Positions 21,570 through 32,559 of a DNA stretch of 64,000 nucleotides are shown here, in pieces. How positions within the stretch are numbered: position 1 is the stretch's first letter; each line of letters begins with the position of its first letter. The DNA lies in contig JAQFVV010000230.1 of the NCBI GenBank assembly GCA_028023455.1, positions 496,001-560,000 on the forward strand, read 5' to 3'. A program made the translations under genes and the position numbers. The notes under the pieces were generated by a model. That model saw only the letters and a program-made list of their open reading frames with translations. It was not told the origin of the DNA and made no database searches. The stretch comes from Epiperipatus broadwayi. Lineage: Eukaryota; Onychophora; Udeonychophora; Euonychophora; Peripatidae.

Positions 21570-21800
21570 TGCCCTGCATGTTTTAATGCAGTGGTCTTCT
21601 ATAGATCAAGATATATGGATCGTAACTTAATTCTATCAGTTTTAGTGCTTGAGCATCATTTGACCCCCCAAGCATCTCCATGTGTTTTTGTGAAGTGGTG
21701 GAATATTAAGCACTAGAGATCAAAATCTGTGAGTTATATTTCATCTCTGCCATTACTATTCCTTAAACTCAAACAACCAACCATTTGATTATTCAATTTT
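21570..21800 (+). repeat. SINE C, two degenerate units
   Basis: 'GTTTTAATGCAGTGGTCTTC' at 21579 and 'GTGAAGTGGTGGAATATTAA' at 21690 are tRNA-like heads. The 3' parts are diverged. Confidence 0.45.
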
Positions 21801-22079
21801 ATTTTTATTTCTTGAAAGAAAAATATTTTTAGCCATTGTTGTGGACTCAAAGATTTTGAAATGTAAATAATATCTTAGTAATAGGTAGTTACAATTAGAG
21901 AATTCATCAAAGATAAATAGTTTTTTTTTATATTGATATAGGAACTTTAACCTAAAAGGAATCTAATATTTAATTGATTTAATTAAGTCATCATACTCAG
22001 GATCTGTAAAGGATGTTCTTCCAACATAAGATAGTATAACTGATTTTTAGAAGCTAATACAATCTTACAGAAAGGATTT

Positions 22080-22295
22080 GTTCATGTAACAGCACACATA
22101 TTGGACTTTTAATTAATATAATTCAATGCATTTTTCTTTATTCACTTTTTACAATGCAGTAATTTTATTTATTACTTGATATTTTCTTACAGTTTCAATG
22201 ACTTTCAGTCTTCATCAGAACTTATCGATCAAAAGTTTGAAGAAATATTATTTAGAAATAAATAAAAGTCAAATTATATATTTCAAAAGATGAAG
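22080..22295 (-). repeat. Family F solo copy
   Basis: Contains 'TTTTCTTACAGTTTCAATGA' and 'CTTTCAGTCTTCATCAGAAC', shared with the fold-back at 23.5 kb. Confidence 0.5.
22192..22218 (-). ncRNA. Hammerhead-like core in family F
   Basis: On the minus strand: CTGATGA, A, GAC-TGAAA-GTC, a few bases, then GAAAC. Both conserved boxes are exact and a 3-bp hairpin sits between them. Stems I and III were not demonstrated. Confidence 0.3.
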
Positions 22296-22328
22296 TCTGG
22301 AACCCAAATTCCTTGACTTCATCATTAA

Positions 22329-22710
22329 GATTAATCTTAATGCACTTCCCATGAATTGGTTTTTTCATCACCGAAAAAGTCTTTCTAGCATCGACCCATT
22401 ATATGGTCGATGATCCTGTGAAGATGAAACCATAGAGCATATTATACACCGATGCCCAGGATGTAAAACACTGAAAGACATGATCATCATCATCTCCAAC
22501 ATAAGAACTGACGTAATTCTCTCATTTGAAAATGCCATTCATAATGAAACATTTTCAATAATAAAACTTTCCATCTTTGTTCTTTATGCCATATGGATTA
22601 TAAGATGCAAAACCCTCATGGAATTACCACCCACACAAGCCATACTGTTGCTTTATCAAATGCTCAAAAAAAGTCAAGAAATGAGATCTGCTCCTTGCCT
22701 CCAGTAAAAC
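22329..22710 (+). pseudogene. LINE ORF2 C-terminal zinc-knuckle fragment
   Basis: The frame reads 'LPMNWFFHHRKSLSSIDPLY', a TGA stop at the 'CPLCG' position, then 'CEDETIEHIIHRCPGCKTLK' and 'ISNIRTDVILSFENAIHN' and on to about 22700. 'ETIEHIxxxCP' is the His/Cys half of the C-terminal CCHC domain found in many LINE ORF2 proteins. No RT upstream. It is a different family from the 43.8-kb LINE. Confidence 0.65.
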
Positions 22711-23535
22711 CTTTGATGATAGCTGATCATTAATCTCATTACCTCCTTTCTGCTTCTCAACTCCAACCAACTCAGCCTTTTCGATTAGGTAATTTTAATC
22801 TTGTGTTGCTTATATAAAACACTCTAACTTCATAAAACAAGTTCTGAGTATCTCACAAACTATACAAACTTTCTTCAATTTACCCAACCACATAAGTGAT
22901 ATAACAGTCATGTTCACATAATACATTCTAGCCAAATGGCAACAGAACATTAATATAATTATGTTAGTGTACTTTTTTTTCATCAAGATGTAATCACTAT
23001 ATATTATGAATAAATTATTATTGAAATAAACTACTGCAGTGTGAAAAGTAAATAATAGCATATAAAAGCGATTTAACCTGCTGAAGAAGAAGCTGTAAGT
23101 AGTAACCAAAAACAATTAAATCAAATTAATTTAGGCCTAGTACTTTCAAGGTTTTCCCTCATATTCATGACCAAAATAAAGTGTATTAACTGCTATATTA
23201 TATAAATATATATAATCAGTACATGAAGAATCAAGAATGAAAAAAGCAGTTTGAAATATATAAAAATTCAATTCACTTCCATCAATAAGGAAATAATCTT
23301 TCATTGAAGAATAGTAGGTGGGAAAATGAGTTTATATTCACATCCAACAAAGTAGATAATTATCTGTTCTTAAAAATAAATGACAGGTTGAACTTTGACC
23401 CAGAACTTTTAATTCTAAATTTCATCAACCTACCACTGAGTTGTAACTGCAGAGTTTATTATTTGTAATATTTATTAAAGACATCATTGGATTATAATAA
23501 GCAAACAAACTATAAGAAGTATAATAAATACTGAT
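22711..23535. other. No gene recognised
   Basis: AT-rich. The minus ORF at 22810-23115 is low-complexity with no motif. Confidence 0.4.
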
Positions 23536-23539
23536 ACTA

Positions 23540-23760
23540 GAATTTCCTTATCATCTCATATACACTTTAATCCAATCTTTTTTATATAATTCCTTCTTTA
23601 TTTTGCTTACAGTTTTGACAGTCCTGCAGTCTTCATCAGAGCTCTCTACAACTTTCATTTTTCTCTCGACAATTGTAACTGTAAGCAAAATAAACATGAA
23701 ATTATATAAAAAAGATTGCATTAAAGTGTATATGAGGAGATGATAAGGGAATTTTAATAT
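23540..23760. mobile_element. Family F fold-back
   Basis: Left arm 'TTCCTTATCATCTCATATAC' to 'TTTGCTTACAGTT', right arm 'AACTGTAAGCAAAATAAA' to 'TATATGAGGAGATGATAAGG'. Arms are about 75 bp around a 75-bp loop. The left-arm/loop junction at 23612-23639 holds, on the minus strand, CTGATGA followed by a hairpin-like stretch and AAAAC, a one-base variant of the hammerhead boxes. Confidence 0.75.
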
Positions 23761-23869
23761 ATATGAATATATGCAGAGAAATGCTAAAAATGTAAAGGAG
23801 AAAATGTAAAAATTAATACTGATATTGTTAATGATTCATACTTTCACAATAGGATTCTAACAATAAATT

Positions 23870-24030
23870 TGTTAACTATTAGATAAACAAATGATTTCAT
23901 TGCTCAGAAGTTCATAAGAGATTCCAGCACATGGGTATACCAAGACTGAAATTGTTCTGAGATGATTACACTCCAGAATCAGAGAGTACCAGAGCAATAA
24001 ACTATACAGGACACTTATTAGATGATTCAA
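23870..24030 (-). repeat. SINE C copy
   Basis: 'CATTGCTCAGAAGTTCATAA' (3' end complement), 'CACTCCAGAATCAGAGAGTA' and 'AATAAACTATACAGG' (head complement). A 141-codon minus ORF crosses it and has no other support. Confidence 0.55.
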
Positions 24031-24897
24031 GTGAAAACTATTGGAGCAATACAAAGTTGAATTGTCTGTAGAGAGTTGCATGAGAAAGTGTGTTAGGCAT
24101 TGATAGAAATAAATAATGGATTGAAAATTATCTAAAATTTTAAGTGCAAGTAGAATAAGCCCTAAAGGTGAATAAGAGGTAATCAACAAAATAATTAAAA
24201 TAAATCGTGTAGTCTCTTTCAATTGTTTGATTAAGAAATATAAATATATTATATACAGCACTGGTGCATTTACCAATAGTACAACAAAACATAACATGAC
24301 CTCAGCTTACATATACTCTATTCATTAGCAAATTCTTTTATCTTTTCTATTCTTTTGTCATCTTATATAATCTTTAGTTATCAATAGATGCTAGATAATA
24401 GTGCTTATTAAATCCTTTCCCAGTGCTGTCCTATCTAAATATTCCTAGACTAAAGGTTAATGTTTTGTTGGTCATGTGATGTATTATTGATTTTGTACCA
24501 ATTCTGGCTAAAGAATAAAAGTGACAAAACTTATAAAAACACTAAGGCAAGATGTAGAAGCTGGATTGGTTTTAGACCTCTGTAATTAAGCCAACAAACA
24601 GGCTTGGATTGAAAATTTTAAAAGTTTTTCGATTTGGGCTGGTGTATTGATAATATAACAAAAGATAAAAAATTTTTATCCAAATACACTGTTCAAAAAA
24701 ATCCAAAAAAAAATTTACTAATGAAAACCACTGGTGATATTTGGATAGATCAGCACTGGATAAGAAATATAATAAGTGCTGCCATCTATCATTTATTGGT
24801 TATTAAACGTTATACTAGTGGCAAAAGAGTAGTGAGGCTAAAAGAATTTGCTAATGGATTGGGGCATTTAATGGTTTTGGGTAAATATCTTTACTAA
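24031..24897. other. No gene; decayed family A piece near 24360-24480
   Basis: 'ATCAATAGATGCTAGATAAT' and 'GGTCATGTGATG' mark an old family A copy. The ORF at 24634-24897 has no recognisable domain. Confidence 0.35.
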
Positions 24898-25088
24898 AAC
24901 AAGCAAACTCTCCTACAGTAGTGCCATTCAGTACAAGCCAGAGTACTCAATGGATACCAGAAGGCTTGTGCATATAAAATGCTTTCTGGTATCCATTGAT
25001 TACTCTGGCTTGCACTGAAGAGAGTTTTGCCTGTTTTAATAACAGTCATGAGCAAGCATAAGAAATGGTAATCATGTGATGTTTGGTG
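24898..25088. mobile_element. Family A inverted insertion with 15-bp TSD
   Basis: Flanked by TAAATATCTTTACTA at about 24880-24894 and 25091-25105. Inside, a left inverted piece ('CAAGCAAACTCTCCTACAGT' to 'AAGGCTTGTGCAT') meets a right direct piece ('TTCTGGTATCCATTGATTAC' to 'AAATGGTAATCATGTGATGT'). A 15-bp TSD points to target-primed reverse transcription rather than cut-and-paste transposition. The minus ORF here is a shadow. Confidence 0.75.
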
Positions 25089-25105
25089 GTTAAATATCTT
25101 TACTA

Positions 25106-25600
25106 AGATAATAGTGAAATCCATAGTTTTTTTTTAATTTAATAGATCTATTATTAATGCAGTTGTGAATAGCAAATGCAAGGTATTTCTGGACTAATAA
25201 GAGTCAATTTTCAAAATCAAAAGTGGCTTTGAAATATAATTCACAATCAATATAATATACACAATTATTCATCTTTACAAATATAATAAGTTCGTGCATT
25301 AGCAATGTGGTTGGTGGGCCACATTTTTTTATAACATGATGGTAATTATAATTCTCATAGGATTAGATTATTTGGTTGTTTTTTTAAAGGTGTTATTTTT
25401 GTAAATATGGGCAAAAATGTTTTAAATATTTTTCAGTGTTATTAATCTTAAAGTTTTTCACTGAATGATATATTAATAACATACTATTAGTTGTCAGATT
25501 AGAAAGATCAATTTTGCTTGAACCTAGGATATAGTGAAAAGTTTGTATATGCTAATCGGAATTAGATATGCTTTCAATAGCAAATTCTTTTTCTCTCACT
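25106..25600. other. No gene recognised
   Basis: AT-rich DNA. No repeat placed. Confidence 0.4.
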
Positions 25601-26340
25601 TCAGTGATGCCACCTAGTGTAAGCTTTAGTATTCAATAAATATCAGGTTGTAGTGCTTAATAAATCCCTATCCAATACTATCCTACCAATATTCCTAGAA
25701 AACTTTCTAGCTTATTGCTTTATCGATAAAGAGTATTGGATCTTGGAACAGTCCACTTGAACTGTTAGGTTCTGATGCATCTTTCATATAATACCCATCA
25801 TTTATATTTCTTATCACACTATCAGTCTTAACTGAAAAACAAATAAATGCTTTTAATCTAAGCCCCCAATTTACTTGTATAGTCATATAGATCGTAAATC
25901 AGTTCAGTATCTATATATTGTGATATACTTAGTTTTTAATATCTATAGGCCCTTTCATACTTGTGGCAAAAATTTATATAAAACCCAATATATCATATGA
26001 CTCTATTACACAACTTTGGCTTACTCATTGCTTCTTCAGCAGCACATTTATTTTTCTTCACACCTCAAGGTCACTTACAGTAAGGTTTAGCAATCAATAG
26101 AGACCAAATGATGGGGCCTAATAAATCTCTATTCAATGCTGTCTTATCCAATATTTCTTGATTAGTTTCTAGTTTCTAGTTCATGGCTTTGCACCTGAAT
26201 ATTTTGAACCTAATGTATATTTTTTTTCTAGCAGCCATTTTTCTTTTTTGTTTTATTATCTAGATACTAGCTCAAACTAAAAAACATGATAATATTTTCA
26301 ATCCATGCCAATGCATGCATGGTTAGAGAAAGTTAGATAT
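25600..26340 (-). mobile_element. Family A, two old long copies
   Basis: Minus-oriented copies. One starts at 'ATGCCACCTAGTGTAAGCTT' (25609), with 'AATATTCCTAGAAAACTTTC' and 'GAACTGTTAGGTTCTGATGC'. The other starts near 26090 ('AATCAATAGAGACCAAATGA'), with 'GAACCTAATGTATATT' and 'AGCAGCCATTTTTC'. Strongly decayed, but the order of landmarks is kept. Confidence 0.5.
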
Positions 26341-26458
26341 GTTAATAGACAATAAAAATTGAAAAAAGATAGGGGAAACAAATCAATCACCCAAAATATA
26401 TTAATGCCACCCAGTGAATAAGAAATGCCATTGTACAATGTACTTCAAGGTCATTAAA

Positions 26459-26725
26459 TCAGGCAAAACTCTCCATACAGTATTGCCACTCAGTGCAAGC
26501 CAGAGTAATCAATGGATGTCAGAAGGTTTGTGCATAAAATCCCCATCTAGTGCTTACTCATCCAATATCCGCAGACTAGTTTCTGGCTTGTGGCCTTCAT
26601 CAGTGAGGAGATTGGATCTGAGAGCACTGCAGCTAGTGGCAATACTGTATGGAGAGTTTACCTGTTTTAATAACAGTTATAAGCAAGCATAAGAAATGGT
26701 GATCATGTGATGTTTATAATTCAAT
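26459..26725. mobile_element. Family A, well-preserved inverted pair
   Basis: Left piece on the minus strand from 'GGCAAAACTCTCCATACAGT' to 'CTGAGAGCACTGCAGCTAG'. Short right piece from 'GGCAATACTGTATGGAGAGT' to 'GGTGATCATGTGATGTTT'. The latter is the intact 3' tip of the family. The ORF 26414-26692 lies inside and is not a gene. Confidence 0.75.
26579..26603 (-). ncRNA. Hammerhead-like core in family A
   Basis: Identical in this segment to the 6.4-kb copy: CTGATGA, A, GGC-CACAA-GCC, A, GAAAC on the minus strand. Keeping the same 25 bases in two separate copies supports a real family consensus. Confidence 0.3.
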
Positions 26726-26879
26726 GTCCCTATAAAATAGAATGTCCACACATTTAAATAAAATAAATTTCAAAAAATTTCTATTTATTTGTATATAAAT
26801 AAAAGATATATGTATATTTACATAAAATAGAGCATTATATTTTAAATTCATATACAATAAATCACATTATAATAGTGCA

Positions 26880-27315
26880 GTTTGGACTTTAATACACACA
26901 GAATATTTCAGTGAAAAGTTGATTGGTTCTCTTTCAAGGCCTGCAGTTCTATCTCTCTATCAATGCATGTATAATGTAGAGATGTATTGTTACCTAAAAG
27001 CTTTTGATGCATTAGTATGTCTGAAATGTCAATTACAGCATGGAATGTGTCAACCAGAGCCATGTTGTTTTAAATTGGGATCAAGTGTTATGGAACATTT
27101 GAAATGATTTAAACTTTATAAGGTAATGAAGTCATGGTACATATAAATGGTTTCAATTGGTTTGAAAGATTTCATGGTGGAAGGGAAAGCATTGAGCACG
27201 AATGATGAAGGTTTGGCACATTTTATGTGATAATTTATAATCAAGACATGATAATCCTTTATTTTTTTCTAGTAAATAGCTAAACTATGTCATTATGCAA
27301 TCGTGTTAATTCAGA
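26880..27315. repeat. Family E fragments
   Basis: 'TTTCAGTGAAAAGTTGATTG' is the inverse of 'CAGTCATCTTTTCACTGAAA' at 38.38 kb. 'AGCTAAACTATGTCATTATG' matches 39.84 and 43.73 kb. Old, low-copy, function unknown. Confidence 0.4.
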
Positions 27316-27424
27316 GTGTATATATGTCATTTATTATATATTTATCATCTTAGTTTTAACTGACATAAAATTCTTAATTATATGTAAGTATAACACTTTT
27401 TATTTATATTATTGATTAATATAT

Positions 27425-27585
27425 ATGGTATATGAGCACAGACTTTCACATGACCCACCACTCTCCATACTATCTCATAACACTGATACACTTGAACACA
27501 TATATGTTGAAAATATAAATAATCACCAATATCCATATTTCATGCTAAACCAGCAATCATCAGTTGGTCCAGATTATTGATTAAT
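27425..27585 (-). repeat. Family B partial copy
   Basis: 'AGACTTTCACATGACCCACC', 'CACTGATACACTTGAACACA' and 'CAGCAATCATCAGTTGGTCC' are the inverse of the family B 3' half. Confidence 0.5.
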
Positions 27586-27795
27586 CTATAAACATTTTTC
27601 AAATACTGTTGGTAAGCAAATATTTTTCTAATTAATTTAAGCTTTAATTAAATCCTTTTCGGAAATACAAATAAGATATTATAGTCTTGGTGGAACTAAA
27701 GTAAAAAAAAAATATTCAGTGGTCTAGCTAAATTAATTTTGATCTATTCTTATTGTAAGAATCTTTTCCCGTTTTTGAGCTGAAAATAACATCTT

Positions 27796-27899
27796 TTGCA
27801 TTGGTGGTCGAGAGGTCAGCGCGACTGCCTTGCACTAACAGGCGGTTGCCCGGGTTGCGGGTTCGCGTCCCGGTCGATGCTATGACACTTAAAAAAAAA
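27796..27899 (+). repeat. tRNA-derived mini-SINE, copy 3 with TSD
   Basis: 'GGTGGTCGAGAGGTCAGCGC' and 'GCGGGTTCGCGTCCCGG' are the A and B boxes. An A-tail follows, and AACATCTT repeats at 27788-27795 and 27900-27907. The variable-arm region is GC-rich (GGCGGTTGCCCGGG). Confidence 0.85.
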
Positions 27900-27907
27900 A
27901 ACATCTT

Positions 27908-28775
27908 CCGTGTTTTTTATTTATTTACATCTAGATTTAAAATACATATTAACTAAGAAAATATATATATTATTATAACAACATATTTTCTTTTTCTACA
28001 AAAGACAATATTTTCCAGCAAATTTATTCTATAAATTCCCGGAAGTAATATAACTTTTGTTTTAATAGAATGTAACTTAAAGAAACCGCAAATAAATGCT
28101 TAAAAAAAATTCGGCTGAACTTAAACTATAAAATATAACAAGTTGGAAGTAACTTATCGAAGTAAAGTTATATATAGATAATACCATTAGTATTTAATAA
28201 AAATATTACAGTTTTAATTATAGTTAACTGAATGTCATAATAGCAGGAATAAATAATATTAATATACAGCTGCTTATTTTGGATATTTATTGCTTATATC
28301 ACAATACAACGACAATGTGGTGACATCAAAACGTGGATCTATCGCATAGAAATATTCAAATTTTAGATTGGGGGTACATACACACTTGGATGTTGTTTCA
28401 TATGTCATTGTCCGCATTACTGAAGATCGTCAAGGCACTTCTTGGTAAAATGGAGGGAGTGCGTGGATTACGTATTGATATCAGTGCATTACAAATATTC
28501 AAACTTGCTTCAATGTGTCAGTTATGATACAATATATCAGAAAAGTATCTAATTGGCTGTTGAGTTAATCTATTATCATTTTACTATTTATTGTAAGTCA
28601 TGCAATCTATATAATAAAGTTTTACTTCATGCATCAAAACATCATATATAAATCTCCGATTATTTATCATCTTAAAATAGAAGTCTTTTTGAGTTTGCAC
28701 TTCTGCGCAAAGCATAACTTGAAAGTACATACAGATATTATAGCCTTGTATTACATCCAACAAAAGAATAATCTT
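27908..28775. other. No gene recognised
   Basis: No repeat family placed. A 64-codon ORF at 28333-28527 has no motif. Confidence 0.4.
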
Positions 28776-28779
28776 CAAA

Positions 28780-28920
28780 TCCTAATCCAGTTTTTCCCCA
28801 TCCAATATTCCCAGAATAGTTACCAGCATATAGTCTCTTCAAGGAGAAGTCTTGGATCTGAGATCAGTGAATCTGGAGCTTTAAACCCCCCCACCTTTTA
28901 TCTTTTTGTTTAATTATAAA
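28780..28920 (-). repeat. Family A fragment
   Basis: 'CCCCATCCAATATTCCCAGA' and 'TCTTGGATCTGAGATCAGTG' match the family A core on the minus strand. Confidence 0.4.
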
Positions 28921-29765
28921 CATAGTCCAAACTGAAAAGCACACTAAATTTCTCAGCAATAAACCATGTGATTTTTTTAAAAAAAATTAATAATTGATCA
29001 ATATTTATAGTTGGAAAATCAAACTGTGATTTGGATTAAGTTTCACTGGTAAGGTTTTTTTATTATTATTATTTTCCAAGAAAACTGACGAATTAATAAC
29101 TTTAGGAATTATTGGGAATTATTGAAAATAGCATAACATTTTTTTACTAGGATAGAAATGTTATCAATAATTTTTAAAGATGCATGAAATTTGCATTTGA
29201 GTTATCATGAAAAGTCTTTACATCATGCAAAGTTGTAGACATTTTGCTCTTCTCCCTCCTGACCTTTACAAGAATGTCTAAGTTTCTATGTTAGTTTATT
29301 AAATATATATATAATCTTATATGCAATAAAATCTTACAATACTGGTACTATTAATACATGTTTCAATGATAAATTATGTTGAAGCGTTCCGATTATTGGA
29401 TTTTTGAAATCAGAAAAATGAAAAATGTTGCTGGAAATTAAAAAAATGCCTGAAAAGATATAAAACATGGTGGTAATACGTTACCTTCAAAATTAGTTTT
29501 TTTTTTTAAATTATACTATCAGTTATTAAGAAAAATTAATATAAAGCTATCACAATTCTTAAAGCACATTTTGAGACATGTTTTTAAATAAAATGGTTTT
29601 TTGGGGGAAGGGGGGGTTTATATTTTGTGAAGAAAGCTAAAGGGTAGACAAGAACTCCTTACTTTAAAAATGTGATTGATGAAATTGAAATGTACTTGAT
29701 ATGCAAGCATGAAAAAAGAAAAAGATGGTTGTAATGATAATGCATTACCTTTAGAAACATGATAA
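28921..29765. other. No gene recognised
   Basis: AT-rich with long homopolymers, including a G-run near 29605-29617. Confidence 0.4.
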
Positions 29766-29768
29766 TGC

Positions 29769-30684
29769 TGATGATGTGGATACTAAAGGCCACCTGGCTG
29801 ATGATGTGAACACTAAAGGCCATGTGAATGATAATGTGGACACTAAAAGTCATCTGGCTGGTAATGTGAATGCTGAAGACCACCTGGCTGATGTTGTGGA
29901 CTCTAAAGGCCATCTGGCTGATAATGTGAACAATAAAGGCTATCTAGCTGATGATGCAAACACTAAAGGCCATCTGTCTGATGAAGTGTACACTAAAAGT
30001 CATCTGACTGATGATGTGAACACTAAAGGCCATCTGGCTGATGATGTGGATTCTAAAGGCCATCTGGCTGATAATGTGGACAAAAAGCCATCTTGCTGAT
30101 GGGGTGTACACTAAAAGCCATCTGGCTGATGATATGGACATTAAAGGTCATCTAGATGATGATGTGGACAATAAAGGCCATCTGGCTGATGATGTGAACA
30201 ATAAAGGCCATTTAACTGATGATGTGGACACTAAAATCCATCTGACTGATCTGTGTAAACACTATAGGCCATCCTGCTGATGATGTGGACACTAAAACCC
30301 ATCTGGATGATGATGGGCACACTAAAGGCCACCTGGATAATGATGTGGACACTAAAGGCTATTTGGCTGATGATGTGGGCCTAAAGGCCATCTGGATGAT
30401 AATGTGGACACTAAAGGCCACATGGACAATAAAGGCATCTGGCTGATGATGTGAACAATAAAGGCCATTTAACTGATGATGTGGACACTAAAAGCCATCT
30501 GACTGATCTGTGTAAACACTATAGGCCATCCTGCTGATGATGTGAACACTAAAACCCGTCTGGCTGATGATGGGCACACTAAAGGCCATCTGTATAATGA
30601 TGTGGACACTAAAGGCTATTTGGCTGATGATGTGGGCCTAAAGGCCATCTGGATGATAATGTGGACACTAAAGGCCACATGATT
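29769..30684. repeat. Minisatellite, 30-bp unit, with 257-bp higher-order repeat
   Basis: About 30 units of roughly 'CTGGCTGATGATGTGGACAC' plus 'TAAAGGCCAT'. The last part is a two-fold higher-order repeat. 30168-30424 and 30425-30681 match in detail, including the odd unit 'GACTGATCTGTGTAAACACT' at 30244 and 30501. Because 30 is divisible by three, the units stay open in several frames (for example 'DTKGHLADDV' repeated). No start context or flanking coding sequence supports a protein. Confidence 0.9.
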
Positions 30685-30971
30685 TTAAGAATACTTTATT
30701 GTTAAAATTCATAAAAGTTAGATGTAAAAAGTATTGTAATTATTATGAAATATTGTTCATAACTGCAGAAATATTTTCAAAGATTTTTATTGAATATGTT
30801 GCTTCCAATCATAGATAATTTTCCAGAGCTTTGGTAGGGTTTAAAGCATCATAAAATATAGTGAAATTTTTTTTTTTTTTTGGCTGGAAATGTGAGTAAA
30901 AGCTTTATTGCATTTAATAACATGGACAAGCATTTGATTCAGTGACATAGTAATCAATTAATAGTTTAGGA

Positions 30972-31438
30972 CAGGGGTGAACAAGTAGTGGCCTGAGGGC
31001 CACATGTGGCCTGCCAATACAATCAGAAAAATCCACCTCGAACTGAGATTTCCTTCCTATGTGTGACCGAAGATTTGTCTCATATTTTCCGTTAGGATGG
31101 CCATGTCAATACCCATGTGCAATGTAGATACAATGTGCAGTGCTTTTCCAATTGATTTAGTTAATTTCAATTTTGTCTTTGCAAATACATACATTTCCAA
31201 CTTTAGTGAAACCATGAACACTCCGAAAAATGTAAAATCGGTGATGAATGTCATGTGTTTAATGAAGAATGGATAAACAAATGTTTTTTTTGATAATATA
31301 GGAAATAAAGCAGTGTGTTTATTGTGACATGGAAAAAAGGTACAGCCCTCCGCTAACCTTTGCTTCCACAAAGTGGCTCCAGATATAGCCCTCTGTCAAC
31401 CTCTGTGGCCCCCAAGCCAAAACAATTGCCCACCCCTA
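30972..31438 (+). mobile_element. hAT-type non-autonomous transposon with 8-bp TSD
   Basis: Starts CAGGGGTGAACAAG and ends TTGCCCACCCCTA, the terminal inverted repeats of a large hAT group. The next bases inside, 'GGCCTGAGGGCCACATGTGG' and 'CTGTGGCCCCCAAGCC', are also typical. The 8-bp TSD GTTTAGGA occurs at 30964-30971 and 31439-31446. From about 31240 the plus strand encodes 'GDECHVFNEEWINKCFFDNI' and 'GNKAVCLL', matching the N-terminal BED-finger region of the related transposases. It then breaks off before the finger's second half. The rest of the transposase is deleted. The 104-codon minus ORF is a shadow. Confidence 0.85.
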
Positions 31439-31446
31439 GTTTAGGA

Positions 31447-32555
31447 GTTTGTAAGAAGATTAAATAATAGAGCTGGCAAAGTGGAGCTGTAGTCTGTGAA
31501 CCATTTTATCACTATAACAAAAAAAAAAACCAAGAAATTCACTTATAATTTAGTGGATGGATTTTTATAGCAGCTTAATGAATAATAAAATATAATAAAG
31601 GGATGTGTAAAGATTTCAACCAGAAGATAGATTCAGCAGCAGCTTCATTAAGTTTATCAATTCTGCCACTGTAGCTATATAGACTTTCATCAACAAAATA
31701 TTCTGTAGTAAGGAATAAAATCTTTAAAATATTTGTATCACAAGCTGAAATAGTGTCAGCTAGCTTTTCATGGAGGTTATTCCTGAAAATTAATTCTGAT
31801 CTAACCTTACATAAACTTGGAAGATAAGTTAGATGATGATCTAAGGGTTATTTCTAAATGGCATGAAATAGAATAGTGCTTCAGTCTAGTCTTGCAAAAG
31901 ATTGTATTCAGATTACAAAATGATTGATTAATGTTTAGATGAAAAATTGAGTATGCTAGAACATCCAATTAATCAAAGGATTTGTGGTTGTATTTGAAAT
32001 TAGCTGCTTTCGTAGAAATTTGCATCTATTATACGATTGGTTAATAGAATGACAGAACACATTAGTTCGAGTTCATAATATGAATTATTTGGAATAAAAA
32101 CTGGCATCAAGCAAAAATTCATGATGTATAATAATTTATAGGCTACTTTATAAAGCAATCATTAAGATGCCATATGAATCTGAAGATGAATTTTTAAAAC
32201 TGAATCAGAAAAAATATCTATATTTCCACATCCACTTTGAAAGTGGACTCCCTGCAACTTATAAAGACTTTGATTTATTAATAAGCCTTTATTAACCAAC
32301 TAGTAAAAAAAAGTATTCAGAAAATTTAGTTTAGTTGATTATAAGTGAGATTGTCTACCAATTTAAATAATTTGATAACTTTTTAGAATGGTGAATATGG
32401 ATAATGAGATATATCACATGCTCTAATGTGCTGTTGCTAAATACACCAAACAATAGGTTTTTTAAATCACAATTCCATAACTATAGTATTGAAAATAAGT
32501 ATTGCAAACTATAGAAGTTTTATATTTTGATTAATTTTATTTCATGGAAGGGAGA
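31447..32555. other. No gene recognised
   Basis: AT-rich DNA. No repeat family placed. Confidence 0.4.
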
Positions 32556-32559
32556 TAGA

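Noticed and set aside
23872-24297. 141-codon minus ORF as a membrane protein gene
   Set aside because: It runs through a SINE C copy and AT-rich DNA, with no family motif.
29776-30280. Open frames of 79-107 codons in the 30-bp repeats could be a repetitive protein
   Set aside because: The unit length is a multiple of three, so frames stay open by default. Open frames occur on both strands and the units vary at amino-acid-changing sites as freely as at silent ones.
29769-30684. CRISPR-like array
   Set aside because: The repeats are contiguous without unique spacers, and the context is a eukaryotic transposon-rich region.
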